Assembly (NCBI GenBank): GCA_963556495.2
Contig: OY747704.1
Coordinates: 3,366,001-3,430,000, forward strand
From: Valencia hispanica
Lineage: Eukaryota > Chordata > Actinopteri > Cyprinodontiformes > Valenciidae
DNA length: 64,000 nt
Reading direction: 5' to 3'
In this document: positions 11,979-25,900 of the stretch, piece after piece
Layout of the letters: the number at the start of each line of letters is the position of its first letter
How positions within the stretch are numbered: position 1 is the stretch's first letter
Program-made: the position numbers and the translations under genes
The notes under the pieces: generated by a model
Database searches by the model: none
Seen by the model: only the letters and a program-made list of their open reading frames with translations
Told to the model about the DNA's origin: nothing

Positions 11979-12365
11979 ATTTAACAAATCATCATTCTCA
12001 GTGTGACACTGCATTTAGGTCCATTTCCATCAGAGCTACTGACCCCTTGATGCCGGTAGAGTCGGAGAAGTAGCTCCTGTTTTATTTTTTGGTAATTTTT
12101 CCTGGTGAATTGCTAGGTTTGACCATGGACTGACCCTCCTGGGACATTCAGTCATGGGAAGAATGGCTATAGTCTTAAATGTTTTCCTCATGTGAATAGT
12201 TTCTCTTTAAAGGATGATGGCTCTCAAATAGTTTGGAAATGGACATATAGTCTGCCAAGATTGAGAAGTTAAGATTATTGGTGATGTCTGTCCTCGTTAG
12301 CATTGTGCTAGCATACACCTATTCTCCAGACCAGCAAACTACGAGGTGGTGATGATAATCAGTTA

Positions 12366-12598
12366 ATCAAGTCAGTTGCTGTGAAGTCAATGACACAACA
12401 CAGGTGAAATTTTCATTCAGGAGGACTGAATGTTGCCAGTCAATGACTCCACACAATCTGCTGGCATTCCTTAAATAGGAAACTTTTAAACTGATTGGAA
12501 TGTTTGTATGATTGAATTGAAATGACTTTTCTTGTAAAGTGCCTTGAGATGACATCTGTAATGAATTGGCGCTATATAAATAAACTGAATTGAATTGA
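12366..12598 (+). repeat. L2-like LINE 3' tail, plus strand
   Basis: It ends with GGCGCTATATAAATAAACTG and carries the AGTGCCTTGAGATGACATCT block, as in the tail at 48300-48690. No coding part is attached. Confidence 0.75.
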
Positions 12599-13364
12599 TT
12601 GGCTGTTATTTAATTGCCTCTGAAAGCAAGAAATGGTGTACTTATTTTTCCCACACAGTGTTTTCATTTTGATTTATTATTCCAATTAGGATTAGTACAA
12701 TTGCTAAAAAGTACGACCACTAAAACTAGACTACTGACTTCAGACACATTCATTCGGCAAGAAAAAAACAGTTTTCATTCATTACTCGGTTCCCATGGAT
12801 CCTGTTCCAGGGGACCTGGAGCCCATCTTAGTAGTAGATGGAGACAAAACACAGAGACAAGACATATTACATATGCACTCTGGTGAATTTAAAATCAGTT
12901 GAGCTAACACATACGTTTGAAGGTGAGAGTATACCAGAGTACCTGGGAGAACTCACACATACCCTGGGAGAGTATGGGAACTCTAACAGGAAGACTGCAG
13001 GCTTATTGCTCCCAGGTTCAGTCTACATTTGGTAATATTACTGTAACCCTTGGGACAGTACAGCCTTTCAAACCTTTATGGTTATGTTACATGAGCCCAT
13101 AATGGGCTACAATTTTATTTTATTCCCGATGAGTTAAATTGAACCTAGTACAAGTAGGTCAATAAGTCAAAGCTTTTGTCTTCATTGCTTGGATTTTTCT
13201 TTTCTTTTTTTCTATTTGTTTGGATTCATAAAACAAACTGACAGTTGGTACAGACACTAAAATCCCCAAAGCCAAATGAGGTTGAAGAGCCGATGGGAGT
13301 TAATGGGTAACAGTATAGAATTATTAGTTTTTAAAATAAACAATATGTATTTATTACAGTGAAG
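12599..13364. other. Intergenic, nothing recognised
   Basis: Low-complexity, AT-rich intergenic sequence between traf2 and rabl6. No exon, RNA gene or repeat family was identified. Confidence 0.4.
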
Positions 13365-13480
13365 TACATTTTATTAAAGTTATCAAAGTTAAACATGATA
13401 AAGGTTCTGGAGAGATGTTTACTGACCCACTGGGCTAAGCAAACAAGATCTTTCCAATTCTGGCAAATGTCAACAAATGA
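13365..13480 (+). pseudogene. Short jockey/Rex-like LINE RT fragment
   Basis: The frame reads IKVLERCLLTHWAKQTRSFQF, matching the start of the RT domain in a fish jockey/Rex-like LINE. The same block recurs at about 14837-14905, so these are two copies or a split element. Confidence 0.5.
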
Positions 13481-14804
13481 TCAAGGGTCTCTGCTGTTTT
13501 TTCTTTCAACGAAACATTTAAATTTTTGCATTTCTGAACATAACTCCATATTAAAATATGAAAAAGTTGACTTTTTGAGGAATACTTGATGAGATTCTAT
13601 CAGTTAGAGAAGAGCCCAAAAGTATTAATACCCCTGGCAGGTTTAGGTTGGCTAGCTTAGTCCTGATGTGATTCTGAGTGAATCTGTGAAGGAAGCTTAA
13701 AATTAGGCAAAATAATGGCAATGAAACCTTCCATCCTAAGAGACTTGAGACCTATCCCCAAAGGTAAATTGTCAAAATACCAATGGAAATTTGCATAATT
13801 TTGCAAACCACCAGCGGTCAGCAATAATAAAGAAGGGTTTCTGCTGGCAAGACATGATATCCTTCACAAACTGCTTGTTGTCTAAAAGTTAAATCATTTT
13901 TGCAGCTTCATTTAATTAGAAGAAATCATTTTAAGCACATGTTCTTGATAGATGCTGCTCTTGTACATCACTGAAGTGGTAGGAAACTAAGAAAAATAAA
14001 AACATATCCCCCTCATGAGATAGGGACATTATGAACTTACTCATGGCTATATATGCTTGATAAAGAGAAGTTTGTTGTGATCATGTTAGGTAAAAAAATT
14101 ACCCTAGAACATAAAGAACAAAAATGAGGAAAGAGACAGCTTCTGTGTTTTTACTTGCGAATACTTTCACAAGGGGAAGATAAGCATTAGCCTACTCAGT
14201 GTCTTGTCTCCAAGAAAGCTCAGTTCTTATTCCCACCGAGCTCACTCTCCCAAAAGCTTTTATTACAAAACAGGGATTTACAACAGGTCATAAACCACAC
14301 CCACATTAGGCCTGTGGGTGTTAAAACGAAATAACAAAGTACATGTAAATTAGGCCTTCCAGACAATTCTCTCAATCAACTCTTAGAGAGGATTTATCAC
14401 CCATATAAGGAATTAGCACAAACCGTTTTGTTATCCTCGGCTCTGTGTTGTCAGTAAAGCATGCAAATGGTCTTATTTAAACTTTACACAGCCAAAATAC
14501 AGTAACATAAACAGTATTACAATTATCAATGATAATACAATTTTTCTAACAGATCATATAGTCCATTTTTCTTTTTTACATCTCCTATTTGGAATCAAAA
14601 ATTTCAAGACTGTATTTTATGTCAGTTTATGTTTGTAGATGATAAATATTTATTTCTTTGTTTCTGAAGTAGTGGGGTGGTTTTTGTTTTATCATGAATG
14701 AGAGGGATATTTTATTTGATCAATAGTCATGGGAAATTATTCTTTTTTACTGTTAGTCTTAGCACTGTAATTACTTGAATTTATGATTCAGAATGTTTCT
14801 TCTT

Positions 14805-15290
14805 TCTGTCCTGAACGACTGCAACCTATTGCCCCAACATTAAACATGAAAGTCCTGGAGAGATGTTAATTGACCCACTGTGCTAAGCATACAAGATATT
14901 TCCAGGATCTATTGCAGTTTGCTTATATCATCAAACTGAGTGTAACCTGGACAAAGCAGACGGCACTGTGAGGATCATCGTTCTTGATTTCCCTGGTCAT
15001 GTAAGGAACTCCAGAAAACAGGAACACCTCCACAGCTATCTGGATCAGAGAATACCTGACAAACACATCACAGTTTGTGAGACTGAAGGGCTGTGTGTCT
15101 GTCAAGGTGGTCGGTGGCACAGGAGCACCACAGGGGTCTGTCCTTTCATCATTCCTTTTCACTGTGTACGCCTTAGATTTTCAGTCCAAGTCTGAGTCCT
15201 GTCTTCTGCAGTAATACCTGGATGACGGTGCAGTGTTGGGGGTATCAGAGGCTGAGTATAGAGGTCTGGTATGGTAGAAATCCCCTCATC
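14805..15290 (+). pseudogene. Jockey/Rex-like LINE reverse transcriptase fragment
   Basis: Across frames it keeps the order LNDC, KVLERD-like, DKADGTVRIIVLDF, GGTGAPQGSVLSSFLFTVYALDF and YLDDGAVLG. The GAPQG block (about 15125) and the YLDD box (about 15212, for FADD/YADD) are RT palm motifs. Several frameshifts and a stop before YLDD make it dead. The same family is on the minus strand at 36590-36850 and 47443-49288. Confidence 0.7.
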
Positions 15291-15539
15291 TCAAATTAAA
15301 GCAAAGGTGCTGAAGGTATGTCAATAGCTCTAGCTGTGTTCAAATTTAATGTAATTACGGTAGCTTACATCGATTAAATAACTCAGTTGAACGAAAATGA
15401 TTCATTCTAATATTGTATTGTTCTAAATGTAAGCGGTGCGTAATGTTTTGTGAACAGTATTATTTTTAACAAAACGTGTTTTATGTGCAAACCTAAAATG
15501 TCTTGAAATGGTCTACCGCATGCTTTTATTTTGAAGGTC

Positions 15540-15692
15540 GAGTCGGATATCTCGGAGGTTTGCGTTCCGCTTGACGTGTGCTCTGCGTGGCCGCTGTCTT
15601 TGCGAAGGAATGTGGCTGTTCTCCGAGTGTCGGGATGGATGTGTGACAGATGGTTGGAGAAAAACATGCGGCTCCCCCCTCCATACAAAGCA
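15540..15692 (+). promoter_or_regulatory. Likely rabl6 promoter / non-coding first exon
   Basis: This is the most CpG-rich stretch upstream of rabl6, continuing to about 15730. A good donor (AAAGCA then GTGAGT) begins at 15693. An acceptor-like TTTTATCCCCTGCAAG lies at about 16905-16921, just before the rabl6 start codon. A non-coding exon 1 spliced to the exon with the ATG at 16940 is therefore plausible, but is inferred. Confidence 0.4.
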
Positions 15693-15737
15693 GTGAGTAT
15701 TGTAGCGCCAACGCCGGCCGCGGAGCTGAGGCGGCAG

Positions 15738-15771
15738 CTGGCTGCTGGCTGCTGGCTGCTGGCTGCTGGGA
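15738..15771 (+). repeat. Short GCTGCTG/GCTGGCT tandem
   Basis: About five 7-bp units of type GGCTGCT follow the CpG-rich rabl6 upstream region. It is a short, possibly polymorphic tandem. Confidence 0.7.
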
Positions 15772-16939
15772 TGGAGCCGTGAGCTGGAAGCGCTAGGCGG
15801 CTGGAGGAGCTAGCTAAAACTGAGCTGGGGGATAACGTTACCTCCTTTATCTAGGGTAACAGCAGGCTGGAACACTGACTACCTCATCTCTTGTTGAAGC
15901 CTGTGCTGTGCTTTGTATACCCGATATGTTATTTAACCACAAACCCTATGGGTCCAAATAATTAGCAGAGTAGTCAGTTAACGGAGTGTATAGACAGCTA
16001 ATGCTAGCTGAACGACGGTGAATAATAGCGAGGAAGTGTGTTCATGATAACATAGCCTTGTTGATCTCGGATTTAATTTGACTTGGTTTCTCCGGTTCCC
16101 TGTTCTGATCGCTGGGTCCGATCTATTGCTAATATAATGTAGAGGGAAGCAAAGAGCCCCAGCTGTGTTATGCCTTACATTGTAATATTTGCTATGGTAG
16201 TGGAATGAGCCACCTACTATCAGTCTGTCACCGTGAGAAGAGGTCAGCTGACCTCATCATCTTACCCTGCTTCAGCCTCTCATCTCCTCTCCTCTCCTCT
16301 CCTCTTCTCTGTGTAACACAAGGAGGCTTTGGCTTCTGGCTGGAATACAGCACAGAATGTCCATTTATGGGAGATTTGTTCATGTTTCTAGATCTTCTGA
16401 ATTTCTTCTGTAAATAACCTGGATGAAGACAAAAGGCTGTGTTGTTTTTGTGAAGCTGCAACGTCCTTACCACTGAACGCCAAATGTTCATCATGGTTGC
16501 CTCTGACACTCCAGCTCTAAGGATAGTTTTGGCCTCATCTAAGACTGAAAAACCTTCATGCCTTGATCTTGTTGTTTTCCTGAATCACTACAGTATTCTT
16601 GGTAATGAAGTCATTTATTCTGTGGCTCTAAGCTATCAAACACGGTTAGCTTAATGTTTGTTCCAGCTTTAAATTGATAGAGGTTTTTTCTCTGGTTTTA
16701 TCACAGATGATGATCCTGGTGCTACGCTAGTTCTTCCCCACCACTGACGGCCAAGAAAGAACACCCAGTCAAGTTTAACAGAAGTCAAACTTGAGCCATA
16801 TTCATTTGTTTGACCTCTTTCTAAACATGGAACCCTGACTTCCTCCCCTGTAAGGACTCTTCCTTCTGTTTTCACAAAGGAACCTCATCAGGTGGCGTCT
16901 CAGTGTTTTATCCCCTGCAAGGCCTCCTGGGACCTCAAA

Positions 16940-19900
16940 ATGTTTTCAGCTCTGAAAAAGTTGGTGGGATCTGAGCCGGGGCAGTTCAGAGAGAAAACCA
17001 TTCCTGCAGGGCTGCAGTCCATGAACCAAAGTCTGCAACGGCGCTTCGCCAAAGGGGTCCAGTATAACAGTAAGCTGGAGGCGTCAAACATGGAAGTAGA
17101 TCTGCCTTCTTTGCCTAATCTGTCTTACAATGACCTTCTTGTCTTTTTTTCCACCATTAAGTGAAAATAGTCATCAGAGGAGATAGAAATACTGGAAAGA
17201 GTACTTTATGGCATCGACTGCAGGGGAAGAAGTTTGTGGAGGAGTACCTTCCCACTCAGGAGATCCAGGTCACAAGTATTCACTGGAATTACAAAAGTAA
17301 GTCTCATCTTCCCTGATCGTCGCAGATTGTTTCTACCTCATAAGCTTTGCTGCCTTTCTGATAGTGCTGTTCAGATGAATTTTGACATCTGCTGTTTGTG
17401 CCTGGTGATTTATTTCAGTGGCTCCATATCAAGGTAAATATGGTCACATTAGAAGGTAGTCTGAGCTAACAGCATGATAGAGTCCGTGTGTTAGTTTCTT
17501 CCTTCCCAAGGATCGATTTCTCCACTGCACCGCTTAGACATACATCGTCACTTCTCTCAGAAAGCTCAGGATATTTGGCTCTCAGATGAAATTTATGGGA
17601 AACATAAAAAGTGGACGTCACCATGTTATTATATCATGAAGGTAGGCCATTTAGGAAAAAAGCCTGTAATGGTGATGTCCTCCCCTCAAACAATGCATTG
17701 AAACCAAAGCCAACAGCCATGGTGGCTACGCTACAACAAGGTCAATGTCTCAGTAACGTGTCATAAAGTTGAGCATCAATCCCAGCTAGATAACGGTGCC
17801 TCCTGCTGTTTACCAGTCCACCTATTGTCTGCTGGGGTCCTGAGCTACGAGCCTGTACTCAGTGAATCAGCTGATCCCAGAGGGTCTCTATGGATTCAGG
17901 TCTGAAGAAAGTACCGGCCGCTTTGTCTGAGGTCTCTCATTCTCCAGCAGCCTGTGTTATACAATATGACCAATGGCTGGATGAATGATGTTATGGGCTG
18001 GTCACGGAGTCTAGAGCAGTTTTAGACACACCTGACCACACTGTAACATATCTTATCACCACAGCCTGGTCTGGTGACCGTCGTTGGCAGCTATAATTTC
18101 TGCTTAGCATGAATCAACTTTCATCAGAGAGCACCACTGAGGTCCACTGGTTCCTGATCCATCAAGACCATGAGGCCTGGTCTTGGCAGTGGGCTCCTGT
18201 TCCCCTCGGCGGCGGGATCTGGGTTCTGAATGGTCTGATGTGACACTTGTGCACCTTTCATCATCTGGTTATGTTCACCATGAAGGGTATCATCGGTGTG
18301 GGATGTAGCCAAAGGTCGTGTCTCTGTTGCAACCTGCTGATGACCTCTGACCCTCTAAGCTCAGCAGCCGCTTCTGTCTGAGAACCTCCTGTTTGAGGCC
18401 TTGGCAAGGTGAGGTTCTGTTGGTCAGCTGTTAGTCGTCATCTTGGTCTCATGATGTCAGAATGTGGACAGAATGACGAGGAGGACGTTTTAAAGACTGA
18501 TTCTGATTGAAGCAGGAAGTTCATTGGTCGATTCATGGATCAAACACCTGTTTAGTCGTTAAACTCCTCGTTAGAGAACAGCAGGTCGAGTAGAAATACT
18601 GAAACATTGAACAGTTGGACATTCAAAGGTTTAGTTAAGGTCACCTGAAGGTTAAAGTGCCTTTTAGGTTCATTGTGATATTTCTCCTGAAGGCCAAACA
18701 TCCTTAGTTCCTGAGAGGCTCAGATTAGCTGTGATTTGTTCATCCCATCTGGATCAGATTCAGATTATACTATAGTTAACAGCAGGTCAGTTATTATCTC
18801 TAGCTATCCTACTGTGACCCATCATGAATTATTTATATTGTGATTCATTTGGGTAAATTTCTCAGGAACTGTTTCTGCCCCCGGTCAGCGGTCAGGGTTG
18901 ACCAACCTGAACGTTAGGGATGTGTATTGGCAAAAATCTGGTGATACGATACGTATCACAATACAGGGGGGACGATACAATATATTGCGATACAATAAAT
19001 TAGACTATATATTGGGATTTTTAAGATTTAACTGAAGATAAACTGTCCCATCATTCTATACACTCCAACCTGTTTCATACATAACACATCCAGTTTTATT
19101 CCTAGATCTAGTTAATCCACTGGAATAAAGAAGAGGAAAACAGCCACAAACTACCAGTTATACTTTTAATTTTACTCCAAAAAACAACATTTTATTCAAA
19201 CCCTACAAGCTAAAATAAAATAAAAAATCGATACATTGCTATCAATACAATATTGTGACATAAAATATCAGCACATATCAGCGCATCAGTACTTTCTTAC
19301 ATTCCCACTGAACATCATCCACCTCTGGTCACCAGACACTTTCTCAGTCCATCTCTAGTTTTAGACAGTAGAGCCTGATTAGACTCCCCTAACCCCCCGT
19401 GTCTGCTGTAATCCTTCCTCTGTGCTTTAGGACATTAATAATGAGTCCAATCTTTGTTTCGTGCTCAGCTACTGACGACGTGGTGAAGGTGGAGGTGTGG
19501 GACGTGGTGGACAAAGGTGAGTGTTGACATCAGGTCAGAGGCTTTTAGCCATGAGTGTAACATATCACAGAGACATGTGTTCAGCGTTTGTCTCTGTTGT
19601 CTTTCTCACGCCTCTCTTGCACCCATCTCAGGCCAAAAATACCCTCTTCCTGAAGGTGTAGGTGAGCGTGACTGTAATGCATAGAAAGCCTTGTGTGCCT
19701 TGGGTGTGGCCTGCCTCCTCCCACTTTAATCTGAAAGTCAGTAGTGTCTAGGCTTGGCTGAGCTCAGAGCTGCTGTGTGACTGAGTATCTGTTGATGAGG
19801 CTTGTTCTCTGCCATGTTTAGCTAGAGCCTGAGCATCCGCTCCATGTGAGCCCTGACTTGATGCTAAGGCTAGTGTAAGCAGGGTGCTTTTCCTAGAGAA

Positions 19901-22900
19901 AAGTGGATGCATTGCTTTGCTTGCTTTAGTCATGATTAAACACATGCAAGCTACTAGACTGCAGTGGACTAGATGGTGAGTTCCTGTCTGATCCTGTGAC
20001 TGATGTTCTTTCAGGCAAAGGCAAACGGCGTGGAGACAATTTGAAACTGGAGAACGAGCCACAGGAGGTGATGATCACATGGCTGTCATGTGGCCAGGCT
20101 CACTAGCATGTTGGAGTTATTTTCTGCTTGAGGACGTCTGCTAATGTGTGATTTCTAAATGGTTGCAGTCAGACGAGGTGGCCCTGGATGCAGAGTTCCT
20201 GGATGTGTACAAGAACTGCAATGGTGTCATCATGATGTTTGACATCACTAAGCAGTGGTAAGCCATCTTAGTTCTACTCGCTATATGACACTCTGCATGG
20301 GCAGAAAGGGTTTCATTGTCTTTGAGTCTGGCTTTGATGCAGTGATGGTGGTCAATGTTGTGATAATTGATCAGTGTTACTGTCTTTGTGCTTTAGATTC
20401 ATAGCAAACCAAGACCCCAGATAACATAAAATCTTCCAAACAGTTACTGATGGTATGCATATTACATACAGTAAAATTACAACAAAATTAGTATAGCAAT
20501 ATATTAAGGAGCCCTAATTTAGCATGCTCATAAGAAGGCATGCCTTTAATACCTGCTGCAGAAAAACATGCTGGTGTATCAATAATAAACATGAGAGTTG
20601 TAGCAGCACATTCAGATACATGACCGAAACTCAAGAATTGAGCCATATTGTAGGGGAATCTTCTGTTTTTTAATTTTCACAATTGGATATTTTTATGAAG
20701 CACAAACTGTGCTTTAAAAAATCAGACCAGAGTAAAAGTATCCAGGCTTGACCTTTCAAATCAGACTACTCTACTAGGGGTGTGCCAATTCACCATAAAT
20801 CTATTCATTTCAATCTGAAACTTGCAAAATCGGTAGCAATTCAAAATTGTTCAAAAATCAATTATTTTTCATAGTAATTAAATGAGAAAAACATAAAAGT
20901 CCGGCGTGCCACACTGACATTTTTAGGGGACGGACCGGCTGAGATGGTAGGCTGCAGCTAGTGTTTCGGCCATGCAGCGTGAAATTTACAAAATACAGCA
21001 AATAATTTGCACTTTAGTTGTGAAAGAAGTGTCTTTGTTCTTGTGTATCATATTACCATAAACATCTTCTTTTCTCCAGACATGTCCACCTTTTCGGTGC
21101 TGTCCGAGGCGTCCTCCCTGAGCTGCAGCTCATGTTTACCAGACGTCAGCCCAAGTGTAGCTTTAAGTATGAAACAAAAAGGAGATTTCCTTCATTCCAT
21201 CCTGGTGGCGACTAATGTGTGGATGAGAGAGGCGTACTCAGAGCTGGTAGATTAGTTTCTGGGTATGACAGGTGGCAAACATCCCATTGGTGAAACTGAC
21301 GCAGAAACTATGAGAAGGCTGCAAAGTTACAGTTCTGGATTAAATTGTCAGCAGAAAAAACCCAAAAAACTGGAGAATAGACTTTAAGTGTCTTTGGTAG
21401 AATACTGCTTTTTATTTTTTATCACTTTGAAAAGAAAAATAATCCTTATTTTCTCAGAATATAATTTCAGATTTTTGTGTAATTTCTGTCCTGTATGACT
21501 TAAAAATGGAGCTATTAATGTTACAGGTTTATTTTCAAATAAAGATTAATTATTTCTATTTAGAATTTTAAGGCAAGGCAATTTTATTAGTATATCACAC
21601 TTTCAACAAGGTAATTCAAGGTGCTTTACATGATTAAGGGTAAAATAAAAATATCAGTAAAACACAGACAAAGCTTGTTAAGTAAAAACAGCAATAAAGC
21701 ATGAAGCACACACAAAACATGATACATGATAACATTACTCAAAGGCAGCTTTAAACAGATACATTTTTAGTTGTGATTTAAAAGAACTCAGTGTTTCAGC
21801 AGCTTTGCAGTTGTCTGGAAGTTTGTTCCAGATTAGAGGAGCATAGAAACTGAAAGCTGCTTCTCCATGTTTGGTTCTAATTCTAGGGATTTAATGATTT
21901 ATAAAGTAGTAAAAGTATTTAGAAGTCTATTCTCTGAGCTACAGGGAGCCAGTGTAAGGACTTTAGTACTGGGGTGATGTGCTCTACTTTCCTGGTTCTA
22001 GTGAGGAACACGACCAGCAGCGTTCTGGATCAGCTGCAGATGTCTGATTGACGTTTTAGGCAGACCTGTGAAGACGCTGTTGCAGTAATCAATCCGACTA
22101 AAGATAAACGCATGGATGAGTTTTTCTAGGTCCTGTTGTGACATCAGTCCTTTAATCCTAGAAATGTTCTTCAGGTGATAGAAGGCTGACCTTGTTATTG
22201 CCTTTATGTGACCCTGGAGGTTCAGGTCTGAGTCCATCACTACACCTAGATTTCAGGCCTGATCAGTAGTTTCTAGCTGGATTAACTGAAGCTGTGTGCT
22301 GACTGTTGATCGTTCCTCTTTAGGTCCAAAAGTAATTACTTCAGTTTTGTTTCTGTTCAGCTTATTTAAAGTCATTTATGTAATGGTTGACTTGCAAAAG
22401 CTGATCTGAGGTTTATTTAATTTTTGTTTTAACCACATAGAGCAGGAATACTTTAAATATGTTCAAATCAAAAGTCTTCTTTAAGTAAACAGAATATGAT
22501 TGATGTGTTTAAGGATTGGACCAAGATTCCTCTTTTATGGAAATAAAAATAGGGTCACCCTATATTGTATTGAAATTACCAACACACATTTCCTTTAGCT
22601 TTCACTGAAAACATGACCTTGATATGATTATGAAGCATATTTTGGACATGTGTTGGTTTATTTTTGGTTTGACATGAACAAAAGACAGGACATCAATTGG
22701 TTTGGATATTTCAATTAATGGAAACTGAATGGTTTTAAGAGTAGAAATCAGCCATGGAAGGAATGAAGAAAAAACCCTAAAAGGGAAAATATGCAACAAA
22801 AATAATCATTTTATAATTGAATCGTAGTATCGGAATCATTAACGAATTGAAATCGTGAGGCACCCAAGATGGCACACCTCTACTGTGTAGAATATAGTGT

Positions 22901-25900
22901 AGTCTATATAGACTATAGTCTATATTTTAGCTTTATACCAGAGACGATCCAATGCTGTCTACTAATTTAATAAGTGTGAAATGGCCCTTTAGTTTAATGC
23001 TCATGAACAGCTTGAAAGCTCATGCTAACCTCAGTTAGCCGGTTGTGTTATTCTCACAGTGCTTTCTAATAATGCTGCTGTTGTGTATCAGGCTGTCCCC
23101 TTGTCTATGTTTCTACAGAGTATCAATGAGCTTAATGACAACAGCGGTTTCAGCTTTTCCTCCCTAACAGTCCAGAGGAGCAAGCAAAGGATTTACATAA
23201 AGAGGACGTTTTTAACATAGGACCGCAATGCTCCATATTATCCATATATTCATATATGTCATAGTTTCAGGCTAACCCCTTGCTGGAGCTTGCTTTGGGT
23301 TGTCTATACTGTCTTAACTTATAGAGGAGTTTATTTAGGAAAGTAAGAGGCACATTTTATAGAAATAGTTACATAATTGAATGAAATAATATGTGAATAA
23401 TAATTGAGGAAGCAATAAAGCACAAAGAGGTAACTATACTCTGTTATTCAGTTCCAGGCTGCTGGATCTAATCCAGGTCAAGCTGACATGTTTACCTTCA
23501 GCCCCAAGCTTATAGCCTCTCAGTTAATTTTAGTTTTGCCCTCCTCCTGATGGCTGTTACCTGCAGAATAATGTTACACTCTGATTCTCTACATTTCAGG
23601 ACATTCAACTACATCCTGAGGGAACTTCCTAAAGTCCCCACCCATGTGCCGGTGTGTGTTCTGGGAAACCACAGGGACATGGGGGAGCATCGCGTCATCC
23701 TGCCTGATGATATAAGAGACTTTATTGCAGGACTAAACAGGTAAATGGTGACAGTTTGTTTGATCCATTATGTCATCACCACACAGAGGAGCTGCTTTCC
23801 TTCATGTTCCACGTCAGCTTTGCTCTTCAAGAAGGAGATCTGGAGATGAAATCCTAATTAATGGACTGACTTTATTAAATCATGATTGAATCAAACATGA
23901 AAGTAGGTTGCATTATTAAAATATGACCTTGTGTTTGTATGATCATTAACATTCTGGATTATTTGTATGGGTGCATGAGTGTGTGTGAGTGTTTGCTAGT
24001 TTGTGACAAGGAATAACGAAGAAGTTACAAAGGTGTGAAGAGTAGAAACCTCTTAGTGTCCAAGAGTAGCAAGAGGCAGGTAGCCTCGGCTGCTGAAGGA
24101 CGCAGCAGCTGGACGCTCCACAGGGGGTCAGCAGCCAAGGCCAGAGGGACGCAGGTCAGGCCTGGCCGGTACAGAACCACCTTGTGAACTGGCCAGGAAC
24201 CCACCACTACACCAGTAGGTGGCAGAGCCAGGAGCAAGAGGAAACCACACCACCCTCCACCTCCATCTTTGTCCCTGGTGTGTGTGTGTGTTAAGGTGAA
24301 AGGTTATGATGGTGTGTATTATCGGGGCTGGATGTGTTTCTGAGTCCCACTGCTCTGTTTCTCTGCAGCATACAGATGTGAGAATAATAATGAGTCTGAC
24401 ACCTGCCTTTCACAGACCAATGGGCTCATCCTACATCCACTATGCTGAGTCCTCTATGAAGAATGGATTTGGCCTCAAGTACCTGCACAGGTTCTTCAAC
24501 ATCCCCTTCCTACAGCTACAGGTTAGTCATGATTGTGTCTACAGGATTCAATGGTGGAGGACCATTAGCTGTGTTAGCTTCTTTTTTATATAAATGTGTG
24601 TGTGTGCAGAGAGAGACCCTCCTGAGGCAACTGGAGACCAACCAGCTGGACATGGACGCCACCCTGGAGGAGCTCACTGTCCAGCAGGAGACCGAAGATC
24701 AGAACTATGAGATGTACGCCTGATTTTTCCCTTTCTCATTGTGTGTAGATGAGCAGGGCCACTAGGGGGAGCTGTTTCTACTATAAGGGCAGAAAATAGA
24801 ACAGGAGACCCTGTGCTTTTCTGGCTGATAACAGAGTAGCTGTTGTTCTATGTGTACCTAGAGTATCCTGCTGCTGTTGCTGCTCTACATGATGCTTTTC
24901 TTATGGATTCAGATCTTTGTGATCCTGTATGATTTATGAGGAATGGCTGCTAGATCTATTGGAGGGCATTTGAATAATGATTAATTTCGTGTTAAGAATT
25001 TAAAGGTTGTCCATTAGACAGGCATCACATGACCAAGTTGTTTCAAAAAGTCTTTTTTTTTTTTTTTTTGCAAGTGAGTCAAATTCTTGTGTGAACCTTC
25101 CAGTTTCTTGGAGAACCTGGAGTCCCGCAGTAAGGGCTACGCTTCTCCTGGTCCAGCCAACGGTCAGAGTCCCTCCTCTGGCTCCCAGTCTCCCATCGTC
25201 CCTCCCAGCGGTGCTTCCACAGGCAGCTCCAGCCCCAGCACTCCACAGCCTCCAGTACCCTCCCAGATGCTTCCTCAGTCTCCATCTGTGTCTGCGTCCT
25301 CCCCCGCACCACCCACAGCAGTGGTTAGTGGCACTGCCTCGCCCACGACTGAGATGAAGCCTCCGCCCCAGTCGCCCGAACACCAGCAATCATCATCATC
25401 ATCATCAGCTGCACCTGGGGGCTCAGGCCCCCAAAAACGCAGTTTCATGTCCCGCTGGTTTGGTTCTTCTCCTGCTGCTGACGCCCCTGCTTCTGCACCA
25501 GGTGAGCTCTGTCAAACCAACAAAGCCTGTAAGGTGTGGTTATGTGGCATTGATGCTCTACAGAGCCACTTCCTGTTAAAGCAGTGGATCACTCCTGGAC
25601 AGGCCCTACTTACACCTCATAAGGACAGGACTGGTTGGAACAGACCAGGCTGGACATCCCACTAGTGAAAATGTTACTACTCATGATCAACAAAGGTGTC
25701 AAGTAACGAAGTACAAATACTTCGTTACCTTACTTAAGTAGAAATTTTGGGTATTTATACTTTACTGATGTTATTATCTATGGGCCTACTATTTATTTCT
25801 ACTCCTTACATTTTCACGCAATTATCTGTACTTTCTACTCCTTACATTTTTAAAATAGCCTCGTTACTCGTGTTTCATTAAGTCTTTTATTAAGAAGACA

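Noticed and set aside
21007..21255. 82-codon frame inside the hAT-like element at 20775-22882
   Set aside because: Part of the element interior; not recognisable as transposase, and no host gene evidence.
25000..25389. 129-codon minus-strand frame
   Set aside because: Antisense shadow of the Ser/Pro-rich rabl6 exon at 25104-25501.
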